This document shows positions 50,655 through 60,236 of a DNA stretch of 64,000 nt, one piece after another. Every line of letters starts with the position of its first letter. Position 1 is the first letter of the stretch. The translations under genes and the position numbers were made by a program. This stretch comes from Janthinobacterium sp. SUN073 (GTDB lineage: Bacteria > Pseudomonadota > Gammaproteobacteria > Burkholderiales > Burkholderiaceae_D), in NCBI RefSeq assembly GCF_030397665.1, contig NZ_JAPUBT010000002.1:343383-407382 (forward strand), written 5' to 3'. A model generated the notes under the pieces. It was given only the letters and a program-made list of their open reading frames with translations, was not told the DNA's origin and did not search any database.

Positions 50655-52325
50655 TTAACTCGCTAATATCCTCGCCAGCGCCTGCGCCACCTGCCCCGCC
50701 CGCACCTGTCGCCAGCGCCCTAGCACGTGGCCGTCCGGACGCACGAGGTAAAACGTGCCGGGCTGCGCGTCGAATAGCGAGAATACCCGCGCCGTGTGGT
50801 CCCAGGCGCACTCTTGCGCTCCGCTGCGGCTGATCGCCACCGTCGTCAACGGCAATGTGTCGCCCAGCGCCAGCAGTTCGGCTGGCACGGCCCCATCCTC
50901 GCTGAAATACAGGCCAGTAAAAGCGCCAGCGGCGCGTTGCACCAGATCGGTAATATACCCCGCTTTTTGTCCGCCGTTGTGCGGCAGCGCCAGCGGGCAT
51001 TCGGGCAAGACCGTGCCCGGCGCGGGACCAGTTGCAAACACGTCCGCGTCAACCGCATTCAGGGGCGACTGCGCATACGCGATGGCGCTGGTCTGGCGCG
51101 GGTTGATCAGCGAGCGCACATGCGCATGCTTGCCCGCCAGGCCCAGCACGGCCGTGCGCATCAACTCGAAGGCAAACGTGGGCGGCGCCATGAATTCCGT
51201 GCTTTTGGTGCCGTGGCGCAGGTTTTCACGGGCGGCGAACACGCGTTCGTCCGAATAGCTGTCCAGCAAGACCTGCGGCGCCTGGCCCTTGACCACATAC
51301 GCGAGCTTCCAGGCCAGGTTATCCGCGTCGTCGATGCCGGAATTGGCGCCGCGCACGCCGAAGATGGGCACCAGGTGGGCGGCGTCGCCCGCGAACAGCA
51401 CGGGGCCATGCCGGTATTTTTCCAGTGTCAGCGCGTTGGCCTTATAGATGGTGATCCACACGGGATGCCATGGCGCCGTTTCGCCCATCATGGCCAGCAG
51501 GCTGTCCACGCGGGGCGCCACGTTTTCCAGCAGCACGGCCGCCTGCGCATCCTCGTCGTCGCGCAGTTGGTAATCGATGCGCCAGATATCGTCGGGCTGC
51601 TTGTGCACCAGCACGGTCGAGCCGGGATTCGATGGCGGGTCGAAATACGCGAGGCGCTCCGTCGGGCGCTCGCTCTTCAGGTGGATATCGACGATCACAT
51701 AGCGCCCTTCATAGCTGGTGCCTTGCAATTTGAGGCCCAGCGCCTCGCGCACGGCGCTGCGCCCGCCATCGGCCGCCACCAGCCAGTCCGCCTCGATTTT
51801 GTAGCTTGCATCGGGCGTAGCGACCGTCACCGTGGCGCCATCGGCGCGCTGCTCCACGCCAGTGACCCGCGTTTGCCAGCGGATATCGATCAGCTCCGGC
51901 AAGCGCTCAGCCGCGTCGAGCAGGAATTGCTCGATATGGTATTGCGCCAGGTTGAGCATGGGCGGCAATTTCTGCTGCGCGTCTTGCGGCATCGTGAAGT
52001 GCAGCACTTCCTCGTCGCGGTAAAAGCTGCGGCCGCCCGCCCACGGCAAGCCTTTACTCATAAAACCGTCGAGCGCGCCCAGGCGTTCGATGATTTCCAG
52101 GCTGCGCCGCGAAATGCAGATGGCGCGGCTGCCCGTGCAGACGCCATCGTCCGCTTCGATCAGCACAGAGCGCACGCCGTGACGGGCCAGGCCCAGGGCC
52201 GTGGCCAGGCCAACGGGCCCGCCGCCGACGATCAGCACCGGGACGTGCTCGATGCCGGCACAGGCAGGTTTGCCGGGTGGATACACCTTCGGCACATGGG
52301 GATAAGGGTGGAATGTATCGCTCAT
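50655..52325 (-). CDS. FAD-dependent aromatic hydroxylase (MhpA/MhaA-like)
   Basis: 556-aa class A flavoprotein monooxygenase. Rossmann motif VLIVGGGPVGLATALGLARHGVRSVLIE (about 30-57), DG motif around VAADGGRSAVREALG and the GD motif GPVLFAGDAAHLVPIFGVRGANSGIDDADNLAWKLA (about 300-335) are intact, with a C-terminal thioredoxin-like domain as in MhpA. Operon context with DUF2783 and hmgA points to 3-hydroxyphenylacetate 6-hydroxylase (MhaA) making homogentisate. An alternative is 3-(3-hydroxyphenyl)propionate hydroxylase. Start overlaps the MFS stop as ATGA. Confidence 0.87.
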   Translation of the reverse strand: MSDTFHPYPHVPKVYPPGKPACAGIEHVPVLIVGGGPVGLATALGLARHGVRSVLIEADDGVCTGSRAICISRRSLEIIERLGALDGFMSKGLPWAGGRSFYRDEEVLHFTMPQDAQQKLPPMLNLAQYHIEQFLLDAAERLPELIDIRWQTRVTGVEQRADGATVTVATPDASYKIEADWLVAADGGRSAVREALGLKLQGTSYEGRYVIVDIHLKSERPTERLAYFDPPSNPGSTVLVHKQPDDIWRIDYQLRDDEDAQAAVLLENVAPRVDSLLAMMGETAPWHPVWITIYKANALTLEKYRHGPVLFAGDAAHLVPIFGVRGANSGIDDADNLAWKLAYVVKGQAPQVLLDSYSDERVFAARENLRHGTKSTEFMAPPTFAFELMRTAVLGLAGKHAHVRSLINPRQTSAIAYAQSPLNAVDADVFATGPAPGTVLPECPLALPHNGGQKAGYITDLVQRAAGAFTGLYFSEDGAVPAELLALGDTLPLTTVAISRSGAQECAWDHTARVFSLFDAQPGTFYLVRPDGHVLGRWRQVRAGQVAQALARILAS

Positions 52326-53683
52326 GATGCTTCCTTTTTAATAATTGTTTTGCCGCCGCGCGCGATGGGCAGTGTCAGCACGATGGCCGCGCCCGCCACC
52401 AGCAGCACGCTGGCGTACAGCAAGCCCGTGGCAAAGCTGTGCGTGACATCCTTCAGCCAGCCCACGACGACGGGGTTCAGGGCCGAGCCGATATTGCCCG
52501 TGGCATTGATGACGGCGATGCCGATGGCGCGCGCGCCCAGGCTCAGGGCCCGGTCCGGCGTGGTCCAGAAGACGGACATGGCGGTATACGCGCCCGTCGA
52601 GGCCATGCACACGCCCAGCAGTTGCAGCACGGGATTGCCGGCATACGCGGTCAGCAGCCAGCCCAAGGCCGACAGCAGCATGGGCCAGACGATGTGCCAG
52701 CGGCGCTCCTGCAGGCGGTCCGAGCGGCGGCCCCACAGGATCATGCCGATGACGGTGCATACTTGCGGAATCGCGGCCAGCAGACCGATCTGCGTGTTGC
52801 TGGCGTTGCCGCTGAAACTTTTCACGATCAAGGGCGTCCACACGGCCACCATCGCCAGGGTGTTGACCAGGCAAAAATAGGCGATGCCGAATTTCAGCAC
52901 GGTGGGCGACAGCATTTCCGCCAGCACGGAGGTCTTCTGCTGCTGCGCGAGGTGTACGACGGCAGGCTTGTGCTCGGCCGCCAGCATGCGCGCCAGCACT
53001 TGCTGTTCCAGCTTGCCCAGCCAGTGCGCCTTGTTGGGCGAATCATCGAGGTAGCCGTACACGGCCAGGCCCAGCAGGACGGAAGGCATGCCTTCGAGCA
53101 AGAACAGCCATTGCCAGCCCTTCAGACCCCAGTGGCCATCGAGGCCCAGGATCAGCCCCGACAGGGCCGAGCCGATGGCGGCCGTGACGGGCATGGCGAT
53201 CATGAACAGGGCGTTGGCGCGCGCCCGGTAGGCGCTGGGAAACCAGTACGTCAGGTACAGCAGCATACCGGGCAGGAAGCCCGCCTCCGTCACGCCCACT
53301 AAAAAGCGCAGCGCATACAGGCTGGCCGGGCCGCTGGCGAACAGGGTCGCCGTCGAGGCCAGGCCCCAGGCGATCATCATGCTGCCTATCCATTTACGGG
53401 CGCCGATGCGGGCCAGCACGATGTTGCTGGGGATGCTGCACGCGATGTAGGCAATGTAAAACAGGGTGGTGGCAAAGCCGAACTGGGTGCCGGACAGGCC
53501 CAGGTCTTGCATCATGGTCAGGCCGGCGAAGCCGATGTTGATGCGGTCCAGAAAGGAAAACACGAACAGCAGGAACAGGAATCCCAGCAAATGGCGCGAT
53601 ACCTTGCGCATCACCTGCTGTTCCAGTTGAGTGGCGGCCGCGTCGAGAACGGGCGCGTTGGTGGCTTGTGTGGCGGGGGTCAT
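52322..53683 (-). CDS. MFS transporter, anion:cation symporter (ACS) type
   Basis: 453 aa from 53683, with about 12 helices. FLFLLFVFSFLDRINIGFAGLTMMQDLGLSGTQFGF (helix 1-loop), ARIGARKWIGSMMIAWGLASTATLFA and VTEAGFLPGMLLYLTYWFP are ACS-family hallmarks (tartrate/hydroxyphenylacetate-type symporters). I prefer MTPATQAT at 53683 (GGAG 6 nt upstream) over the ATG at 53695. First gene of the homogentisate operon; it probably imports hydroxyphenylacetate or a related aromatic acid. Confidence 0.88.
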   Translation of the reverse strand: MTPATQATNAPVLDAAATQLEQQVMRKVSRHLLGFLFLLFVFSFLDRINIGFAGLTMMQDLGLSGTQFGFATTLFYIAYIACSIPSNIVLARIGARKWIGSMMIAWGLASTATLFASGPASLYALRFLVGVTEAGFLPGMLLYLTYWFPSAYRARANALFMIAMPVTAAIGSALSGLILGLDGHWGLKGWQWLFLLEGMPSVLLGLAVYGYLDDSPNKAHWLGKLEQQVLARMLAAEHKPAVVHLAQQQKTSVLAEMLSPTVLKFGIAYFCLVNTLAMVAVWTPLIVKSFSGNASNTQIGLLAAIPQVCTVIGMILWGRRSDRLQERRWHIVWPMLLSALGWLLTAYAGNPVLQLLGVCMASTGAYTAMSVFWTTPDRALSLGARAIGIAVINATGNIGSALNPVVVGWLKDVTHSFATGLLYASVLLVAGAAIVLTLPIARGGKTIIKKEAS

Positions 53684-53788
53684 GCTTGTCTCCATAAGGT
53701 GTCGCCCTCCCCTTGTTGATTTTTTTGGGTGAGAGCGGCCGGATGCTCCGGCTTGCAACACAGTATGCAGACGACTACGCCGATGGCT

Positions 53789-53805
53789 GTCCCCATTTTG
53801 GGGAC
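53789..53805. promoter_or_regulatory. perfect dyad GTCCCC-ATTTT-GGGGAC
   Basis: A 6-bp perfect inverted repeat with an A/T spacer lies about 100 bp upstream of the MFS start and 50 bp after the LuxR stop. Its size and symmetry fit a LuxR-type binding site for the regulator encoded next door, controlling the homogentisate operon. Confidence 0.5.
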
Positions 53806-53857
53806 GTTTCGCGGCGAAAACAGTCAAAAAGGGGGAGCCATCCCTAGGCCAGAAGGA

Positions 53858-54673
53858 CTAAGGCGCGGGGGCCATGCATAGCGCAAACAACTGGCGCTGG
53901 CTGGAAATGCCCAGGCGTTTATACGCGCGCTTTTGATACGTGATGACGCTCGATGGCTGCACGCCCATGGTCTCCGCTATTTCCACGGCGGTCAGCCCTT
54001 CCAGCACGCCGCGCAGCACGTCGTGTTCGCGCTTGCTCAATTGCGGGCCATGCTGGCGCAGCCGGGCCAGCATCATGGGCGAGACGCCTTGCGCGGGCTG
54101 GCCATTGACGCTGTAGTGGTGTTTGGCCGCATACGCGAACAGCGGCGACAAGGTTTCGATGGCGGCGATTTCGCCGGGCTGGAACTGGCCCTGGCTGCTG
54201 TCGCGGTAAAAATTGACGGACAGCCAGATGTCACCGGCCGGCTGCACCAGCAGGGACAGCCGGTCCGACACATTCGGTCTTTGATAGCAGACGGCGCGGT
54301 AGCCAGGGTGGCAGATCTCGTCGCTGGCCTGCTGGTGCAGCACGATGGCGGGGTCCAGCTTCGGCTGGCGGGCAGGCGCGATGACGCTCTGGTTGCCGTC
54401 AAGCGCATAGTAGTGGCGCGCGTAGCTGTCGGCGATATCCTGCAAGAAACGCCCGCCGCGCCGGTCGGCCACGGCCACCGTGCGGGGCCGGTTGCCGAAT
54501 TCATAAGCAAAGATCGTGCACTGGGCGATGGAGGCGGCCGTGCCGGCCGTTTTCAGGATGGCGCCCGCCATGGCATTCACGTCGGCATGGCCGATGGCGG
54601 CCACCAGGTCGAGGGCGCGCCCCAGATCCAGCTGGCCCTCCGCCTGCCGCCGCTCCACCTGCCAATAGCGCAT
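53858..54673 (-). CDS. LuxR-family transcriptional regulator
   Basis: 271 aa. N-terminal GAF/autoinducer-like sensory region (about 15-185) without recognisable catalytic motifs, and a C-terminal LuxR helix-turn-helix (LSKREHDVLRGVLEGLTAVEIAETMGVQPSSVITYQKRAYKRLGISSQRQLFAL, about 212-265). No receiver domain. It lies upstream of the aromatic-acid MFS/hydroxylase/hmgA genes in the same orientation and probably activates them in response to the aromatic substrate. Confidence 0.87.
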   Translation of the reverse strand: MRYWQVERRQAEGQLDLGRALDLVAAIGHADVNAMAGAILKTAGTAASIAQCTIFAYEFGNRPRTVAVADRRGGRFLQDIADSYARHYYALDGNQSVIAPARQPKLDPAIVLHQQASDEICHPGYRAVCYQRPNVSDRLSLLVQPAGDIWLSVNFYRDSSQGQFQPGEIAAIETLSPLFAYAAKHHYSVNGQPAQGVSPMMLARLRQHGPQLSKREHDVLRGVLEGLTAVEIAETMGVQPSSVITYQKRAYKRLGISSQRQLFALCMAPAP

Positions 54674-54691
54674 GGCCGCCTCCCGTAACGC

Positions 54692-55201
54692 TTATTGTTG
54701 ACGCTGCGGCAAGACCCAGTCCGGCCGGATGTAGTGGCAGGTATAGCCGTGCGGCAAGCGCAGCAGATAATCCTGGTGCTCCGCTTCCGCTTCCCAGAAC
54801 GGGCCGGCCGGCGCCACTTGCGTCACCACCTTGCCAGGCCACAGGCCGGAGGCGTCGACGTCGCCGATGGTGTCTTCGGCCACCTTTTTTTGCTCGTCGC
54901 TGGTGTAAAAGATGGCCGAGCGGTAGCTGGTGCCGCGGTCGTTGCCCTGGCGGTCTTGCGTGCTGGGGTCGTGGATCTGGAAAAAGAATTCCAGGATCTT
55001 GCGGTAGCTGATGGTATTCGGGTCGAAGATGATCTCGATGGCTTCCGCATGCGTGCCATGGTTGCGGTAGGTGGCGTTGGCCACGTCGCCGCCGCTGTAG
55101 CCCACGCGCGTGGCAAGCACGCCCGGATAGCGGCGCAGCAAGTCTTGCACGCCCCAGAAGCAGCCGCCGGCCAGGATCGCGGTTTCCTTGTCTTGTGTCA
55201 T
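54692..55201 (-). CDS. msrA: peptide methionine-S-sulfoxide reductase
   Basis: 169 aa. [20 protein letters not shown] carries the catalytic Cys in GCFWG, with [44 protein letters not shown] and AEAEHQDYL conserved. Reduces methionine-S-sulfoxide in the cytoplasm using thioredoxin. Recycling Cys residues are fewer than in long MsrA forms. I start at MTQDKETAI (55201); the frame extends upstream to 55321 without a good start. Confidence 0.95.
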   Translation of the reverse strand: MTQDKETAILAGGCFWGVQDLLRRYPGVLATRVGYSGGDVANATYRNHGTHAEAIEIIFDPNTISYRKILEFFFQIHDPSTQDRQGNDRGTSYRSAIFYTSDEQKKVAEDTIGDVDASGLWPGKVVTQVAPAGPFWEAEAEHQDYLLRLPHGYTCHYIRPDWVLPQRQQ

Positions 55202-55254
55202 GTCGTTCTTTCCTTGATCTGAGGACCTTATCTTACCCTGTCGCGGCGTTTTCT

Positions 55255-56598
55255 TCAGCGGGCCAGCAAGCGTTTCAGCTGCGCCGCCTGGTAGGCGCCG
55301 ATGGCGTCGTTGAACAGGCAACGGATCAAGGGGTCGTCGACGATGTCGGCCTCTTCCAGTTCGGCCCGCGTGGCCGCATCGAAAGGGCCATCGTTGATGC
55401 GCATGTACATCGAGGTCAGCGATTCACCGAGCACCAGCGCCGCATGGCACTTCACCAGCGGCACTTCCGTCGTCCAGCTGGGCGCCTCGTTCGTCTCCGG
55501 CACGAGGTCGATCAAGTCGCCGTGCGTGCGGTAATGCAAGACGGTGGCTGCGCCGTCGTGGCCGTACAGGGCCAGGCGCCACAGGCGCGGGCTTTGGAAG
55601 TAACTATCCTCGGGCAGTTCCATGTCGCGGTAGCGTTCGAGCAAGCCGTCCTGGCAAAAATCGCGCACCAGCGCCGCATCGGCGTCGCTCAAGGGCTCGA
55701 AACGGCGCGCGATGTCCGCCGTGGCGGGTGGAGGCGCCTCGGGGCGATAGTCGAAATCGACGTCCTGCGGGCCAACGGGAATGACCCAGGGCAAGGGTTC
55801 GGCGCTGCTCACTCCGTGCGCGTCGAGCAGCACGGCCGTCGACGGATCGAGACGAAAAATGTGTGCCTCCGGCAGTGCGGCGCCGATTTCATCGGCAAAG
55901 CGGCGGTAAGTGATCGGGAACATCGCGTGGTTGTACCAGGACCAGTCTTCCTGCACGAACTGGCAGGAGCTGGGCACGATGTAGCGGGGCGCCAGCGCGC
56001 GCAGCTGGGCAATCCAGTCGTCGGGAAGCTCCACTGGCCCCCGCACTGCCTGCGACGGCGCGATGACGGCGATCTCGCGCATGGTCTGGAATGGCCACAG
56101 CACCATGTCCCAGGGCGCGAAGGCGGCCAGCTGTTCAAGCGTCTCGGGGCCGATCCATGAATCGACGACGTTGAGCACATTCAGGCCGGCGGCGCGCACC
56201 TGGAACAGCGAGTCGACATCGTCGTCCAGCGCGCGGCGCGGAATCACCTCGATGGCGCCCACGCGCACGGGCACGTCGACGTGCAGGCGCTCGACGGTGG
56301 TAAAACCCAGCGCGCGCAGCATGACGAACAGCTCGTCGAAGACGCAGTACAGGTAGATGGGCGTGGCACGGTCGAGCGCATCGAGGCTGTCGAGCGAGCA
56401 GTGGTCATCGTGGAAGTGCGAGATGAAGACGGCATCCCAGCGCAGCCGGCGCACGGCATCGAGGTCGAAGCGCACGGACGGAAACGCGTGGCAGTTACGG
56501 CTGAACGGATTTTCGACGATGGGGTCGAAGGCGATGGCCGTGCCTTCGCATTCGAAGACATAGCCGGCGTGCAGGATGCGGGAGATTTTCAGGGGCAT
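55255..56598 (-). CDS. MBL-fold metallo-hydrolase
   Basis: 447 aa. The N-terminal half is a metallo-beta-lactamase fold with [15 protein letters not shown] (HxHxDH, about 60-74), an upstream Asp-rich start ([21 protein letters not shown]) and a later conserved region ([17 protein letters not shown]). The C-terminal half is alpha/beta and unassigned. I start at MPLKISRIL (56598). The frame upstream to 56625 overlaps the flanking repeat. Hydrolytic substrate unknown, possibly an N-acyl-phosphatidylethanolamine-type or lactone substrate. Confidence 0.82.
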   Translation of the reverse strand: MPLKISRILHAGYVFECEGTAIAFDPIVENPFSRNCHAFPSVRFDLDAVRRLRWDAVFISHFHDDHCSLDSLDALDRATPIYLYCVFDELFVMLRALGFTTVERLHVDVPVRVGAIEVIPRRALDDDVDSLFQVRAAGLNVLNVVDSWIGPETLEQLAAFAPWDMVLWPFQTMREIAVIAPSQAVRGPVELPDDWIAQLRALAPRYIVPSSCQFVQEDWSWYNHAMFPITYRRFADEIGAALPEAHIFRLDPSTAVLLDAHGVSSAEPLPWVIPVGPQDVDFDYRPEAPPPATADIARRFEPLSDADAALVRDFCQDGLLERYRDMELPEDSYFQSPRLWRLALYGHDGAATVLHYRTHGDLIDLVPETNEAPSWTTEVPLVKCHAALVLGESLTSMYMRINDGPFDAATRAELEEADIVDDPLIRCLFNDAIGAYQAAQLKRLLAR

Positions 56599-56614
56599 GG
56601 GGAAATAAAAAAAA

Positions 56615-56675
56615 CCCAACGGCAAATTCCGGGGTCAGACGGGGACGCCGAGTTCCGGCGGGTCTGACCCCAGCT
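56615..56675. repeat. palindromic dispersed repeat, copy 2
   Basis: CCCAACGGCAAATTCCGGGG... to ...GGGTCTGACCCCAGCT, in the opposite orientation to copy 1 at 50568. GGGGTCAGAC pairs with GTCTGACCCC (10 bp), with an inner CGCCG/CGGCG stem. It lies between the MBL hydrolase start and the hemB stop. Confidence 0.7.
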
Positions 56676-56718
56676 CTTGCTTTTGGGGTAAAAATAAGCA
56701 CCAACTTGACGGAAATGC

Positions 56719-57693
56719 TCAATACGGATTATTCAGCACATCCATCGCGAAATACGTAAAGATCATGTCCGCGCCCGCGCGCTTGATGGCGCCCAGGGTT
56801 TCCTGCACTACACGGCGCTCGTCGATGGCGCCCGCCTGGGCGGCGAACTTGATCATGGCGTATTCGCCGCTGACCTGGTAGGCGCCGATCGGCAGGCGCG
56901 TCACTTCACGCAGGTCGCGGATGATGTCCAGGTAGGCGCCGGCCGGTTTCACCATCAGCGCGTCCGCGCCTTCGGCTTCGTCGATCAGCGACTCGCGGAT
57001 CGCTTCGCGGCGGTTCATCGGGTCCATCTGGTACGTTTTGCGATCGCCCTTCAGGGTGCTGCCGGCCGCGTCGCGGAACGGGCCGTACAGGCCGGAGGCA
57101 AACTTGGTCGAATACGCCATCACGGGCGTGTCGTGGAAGCCGGCCGCATCGAGCGCGCTGCGGATCGCCGCCACCTGACCATCCATGGCCGCCGATGGCG
57201 CGATGATGTCGGCGCCCGCCTGGGCCGCGATGACGGCCTGCTTGCCCAGGTTCAGCACCGTGCTGTCATTGTCGACCGTGTCGCCATGCAGGATGCCGCA
57301 ATGGCCGTGGTCCGTGTACTCGCAGAAGCAGGTATCGGACATGACCACCATTTCCGGCACGGCGTCCTTGATGATGCGCGACATGCGCGCCACCAGGCCG
57401 TCCGGGTTCAGGGTGTCCGTGCCGTGGCTGTCCTTGTGGTGCGAGATGCCGAAGGTCATGACGGAGCGCAAACCGGCGCGCGCGTAGCGTTCGACTTCCT
57501 GCGCCAGCTTCGCTTCGGGAATGCGGCGCACGCCAGGCATGGACTTGATGTCGATGAAATCGCTGGAACCTTCGTCGACGAAGATCGGCAGGACCAGGTC
57601 GCGCGGATTGATCTCGGTCTCGCGGAACAGCTCGCGCAGTTGCGGGGTCGCGCGCAGGCGGCGCATGCGCGAAGTGGGGAATTGTGCTGGCAT
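56719..57693 (-). CDS. hemB: delta-aminolevulinic acid dehydratase (porphobilinogen synthase)
   Basis: 324 aa, full length. Zinc/active-site loop [15 protein letters not shown] (three Cys), both Schiff-base lysines (YSTKFAS and MVKPAGAY) and [10 protein letters not shown] are in place. Condenses two 5-aminolevulinate molecules to porphobilinogen for haem synthesis. Standard Zn-dependent form. It stands alone and has no operon partner here. Confidence 0.96.
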   Translation of the reverse strand: MPAQFPTSRMRRLRATPQLRELFRETEINPRDLVLPIFVDEGSSDFIDIKSMPGVRRIPEAKLAQEVERYARAGLRSVMTFGISHHKDSHGTDTLNPDGLVARMSRIIKDAVPEMVVMSDTCFCEYTDHGHCGILHGDTVDNDSTVLNLGKQAVIAAQAGADIIAPSAAMDGQVAAIRSALDAAGFHDTPVMAYSTKFASGLYGPFRDAAGSTLKGDRKTYQMDPMNRREAIRESLIDEAEGADALMVKPAGAYLDIIRDLREVTRLPIGAYQVSGEYAMIKFAAQAGAIDERRVVQETLGAIKRAGADMIFTYFAMDVLNNPY

Positions 57694-57805
57694 GGGGTGA
57701 CTGGCTTCAGGTTAAGAACGCCGATAAGTATACGCCGATCACGCCGCTTGCGCCGGGCCGCCCGGCAAAAAAGCCGCGCAGGTCAAAAAATGCGACCCTG
57801 AGCTT

Positions 57806-58708
57806 TCATTGCTGCTGCAGCAGGGCCGACACTTGCCAGCGCATGTCCGCGGCCAGCTGCAGCAGCATGGCGCCGCGGCGGCGCGCCTCGGCACGCTTTT
57901 TCGACGGCACCAGTTCGATGTCCGGCATCCGGCAAGGGCCGCACGGCAGGCGGTAATTGCCGTCGCTGGTGGGCAACGCATGCAGTTCCTGCCACGCCAG
58001 GTCGTAGTCGCACGAGATGTGGCGGCGCCGGCGCCAGTTCAGCGCGATGCGGTTGGCGTTGCTGACCAGGTGCAGATGGCCGCAGCCGAAAAAGTCGCCC
58101 AGGTCGCGCAAGGCGGCCACCATCAGATTTTTCGGCCGGCAGCCATGCAGTGCCCGCGTGGCCTCTTTCACCGCCAGCGCACCGGCGGGCGAGCGCAAGC
58201 CCTGCAAGGCGCCCAGCTGGATGACGGCGCCGCCAGGCTGGGGCCGGAACAGGAAACTGGCCAGGTACAGCGAGACGCCGTCGCGCGTCAGGCGCAGGCA
58301 TAGCTCCCCTTCGCGGTGGCTGTCATGGATGGCGGTCAGCTGCAAGCGGTAGGTGGCGCCATCCTTGCCCTCGATGGTGGCCAGCACCAGCGCGCGGCGC
58401 GCCGCGTACTCCACCAGCGGCCGCGCGCCCGCCTGCCACAGGAAGCGGTAATGCCCGTGCAACAGCGCCACCCTCGCCGCGCAAGCAAACTGGCGGCTGG
58501 CGTAGGGACGGTAGATTTTATACAGCAGGCTGGGATGGGCTTGCGCCAGCGCCGCCAGGCCCGGCGTGCCGGCGATGAAGGCTTGCCAGCGCGCGCGCTG
58601 CACGGGAAAGACCAGCGCGCCCAGGGCGGCCTTGATGCGGTGGCCATGCTGGCGCAGTGCCGGCTGCTGCGGTGCGGCGTTGTCGCCAATGGCGGTAAAA
58701 GTATGCAT
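57806..58708 (-). CDS. VirK/YbjX family (DUF535) protein
   Basis: 300 aa starting at MHTFTAIGD (58708). HPSLLYKIYRPYASRQFACAARVALLHGHYRFL and LRDLGDFFGCGHLHLVSNANRIALNWRRRRHISCDYDLAWQELHA are DUF535 signatures. Members (VirK, YbjX/SomA) are linked to outer-membrane stability and antimicrobial-peptide resistance in enterobacteria. Soluble, no signal peptide. The ribosome-binding site is weak. Confidence 0.8.
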   Translation of the reverse strand: MHTFTAIGDNAAPQQPALRQHGHRIKAALGALVFPVQRARWQAFIAGTPGLAALAQAHPSLLYKIYRPYASRQFACAARVALLHGHYRFLWQAGARPLVEYAARRALVLATIEGKDGATYRLQLTAIHDSHREGELCLRLTRDGVSLYLASFLFRPQPGGAVIQLGALQGLRSPAGALAVKEATRALHGCRPKNLMVAALRDLGDFFGCGHLHLVSNANRIALNWRRRRHISCDYDLAWQELHALPTSDGNYRLPCGPCRMPDIELVPSKKRAEARRRGAMLLQLAADMRWQVSALLQQQ

Positions 58709-58880
58709 GCGAACGGCTCTACGACGGGTCTGGATCAACGGGACGCGGCGACGGCCGCAAGCAGCCCGGCGCAAAGCGGCTGCGCGTGCGCAGCCACTCT
58801 ATGCCGGGTAGAGCGGATGATAGGGGGAGGTGAAAACGAAGGGGGTTACAAGTTGGTAATGTGCTGTTTGGCCACACTAC

Positions 58881-60236
58881 TTAGCGCAGCAGCCGCAGGC
58901 GCAGGCGCAAGCCCGGCGCCGCATCCTCGATCTCCAGGCTGCCGCCGTGCAGGGCGGCGATGGCCGCGACGATGGACAGGCCCAGTCCATTGCCGGGCAA
59001 ATGGCGACTCTTGTCGAGCCGGTAAAAACGCTGCGTCAGCTTCGGCAATTCTTCCTTGGGCACGCCGGGGCCGTTGTCGCGCACGGCCAGCCAACTGCCC
59101 TGCTCATCGCTGCCGGCCGACACTTCCACCGTGGCGCCCGGCCCAGCGTACTTGATGGCGTTGTCGACCAGGCTGGCCAGGGCGCTGCCCAGCAGGTTGC
59201 GGTCGCCGCGCGCCGGCACGCTGTCGCCATACATCTGCACCAGCAGCACGCCCTGCTCGTCAGCCGTGGCTTCATACATTTCCACGATGTCGGCGCCGAT
59301 CAGCTGCAGGTCGATGTCGTCGAAATTCTCGGGACGCATGCCCGATTCGGCCGCCGCGATCTGCAGCAGCTTGTCGAACACGCGCGTCAGGTCATCGATA
59401 TCGTCGATGGCCGCCTGCGCCGCGCTCTCGTAGCCGGCCACGCCCTGCTGCTGGCGCAAGGCGCCATCGAGCTTGTTGCGGATGCGGCCCAGCGGCGTAC
59501 GCAGGTCGTGCGCAATGGCGTTCGAGACGTGGCGCACGCCTTCCATCAGGTGTTCGATGCGGTCGAGCATGCGGTTGATATCGCGGCTCAGCAAGCCGAA
59601 TTCATCCTCGCTGGCGACGGGAATGCGCCGGCTCAGGTCGCCTGCCTCGATTTCCCCCGCCGTGCGGCGGATTTGCCCGATGCGCGCCTCGAGCTGGCGG
59701 CGGAACAGCCAGGCGCCCGCCACCACCAGCAAGATGGCCACCCCGCCGCCATAGGCCAGCGAGCGCAGCACCAGGGTACGGATGGACTTGCCCTCTTCCA
59801 TGTCGCGTCCGACGAACAGGCGCGCGCCGCCCGCCAGGTCGCGGATCAGCATGCGCGCGGGCACCCTGCGCCCTTCGCGCGTGACGTCACGGTGCAGCAG
59901 GCGGCCCACGGGACTGGCAAGGTCGGGCCAGGATGACAGATTGCCCGCCACGCGGCGGCCTGCGGCGTCCACCAGCAAGAAGATCTCCGTGTCGCTGTCG
60001 GTACGGTCGGTGAGCAGATGGGCGATTTCCGCCGTCGTGCGGCTGCTGCCCCCCTGCTGGTACAGCGTGGCGAGGCGCTCCGAGAGCAGGGTCAGCTTGC
60101 GGTCCACACTGCGATCGAGCACGCCGATGGTGCCGAAATAGAATACGGCGCAGACGATGCTGATCGACACGACCACCAGCACGCCATAGCCGAGCGCCAG
60201 GCGGGCCGCAATGGAACGGTGCCAGTTACGCACCAT
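58881..60236 (-). CDS. sensor histidine kinase
   Basis: 451 aa. Two membrane helices (about 12-34 and 160-178) enclose a periplasmic sensor of about 120 residues; then HAMP (about 180-230, GEIEAGDLSRRIPVASEDEFG), HisKA with phospho-acceptor His in NAIAHDLRTPLGRI, and HATPase (NAIKYAGPGATVEVSAG; RDNGPGVP; LPGNGLGLSIV). The start overlaps the response-regulator stop by 11 nt, so they form one two-component system. The stimulus is unknown; the HisKA resembles the QseC/PmrB-like group. Confidence 0.92.
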   Translation of the reverse strand: MVRNWHRSIAARLALGYGVLVVVSISIVCAVFYFGTIGVLDRSVDRKLTLLSERLATLYQQGGSSRTTAEIAHLLTDRTDSDTEIFLLVDAAGRRVAGNLSSWPDLASPVGRLLHRDVTREGRRVPARMLIRDLAGGARLFVGRDMEEGKSIRTLVLRSLAYGGGVAILLVVAGAWLFRRQLEARIGQIRRTAGEIEAGDLSRRIPVASEDEFGLLSRDINRMLDRIEHLMEGVRHVSNAIAHDLRTPLGRIRNKLDGALRQQQGVAGYESAAQAAIDDIDDLTRVFDKLLQIAAAESGMRPENFDDIDLQLIGADIVEMYEATADEQGVLLVQMYGDSVPARGDRNLLGSALASLVDNAIKYAGPGATVEVSAGSDEQGSWLAVRDNGPGVPKEELPKLTQRFYRLDKSRHLPGNGLGLSIVAAIAALHGGSLEIEDAAPGLRLRLRLLR

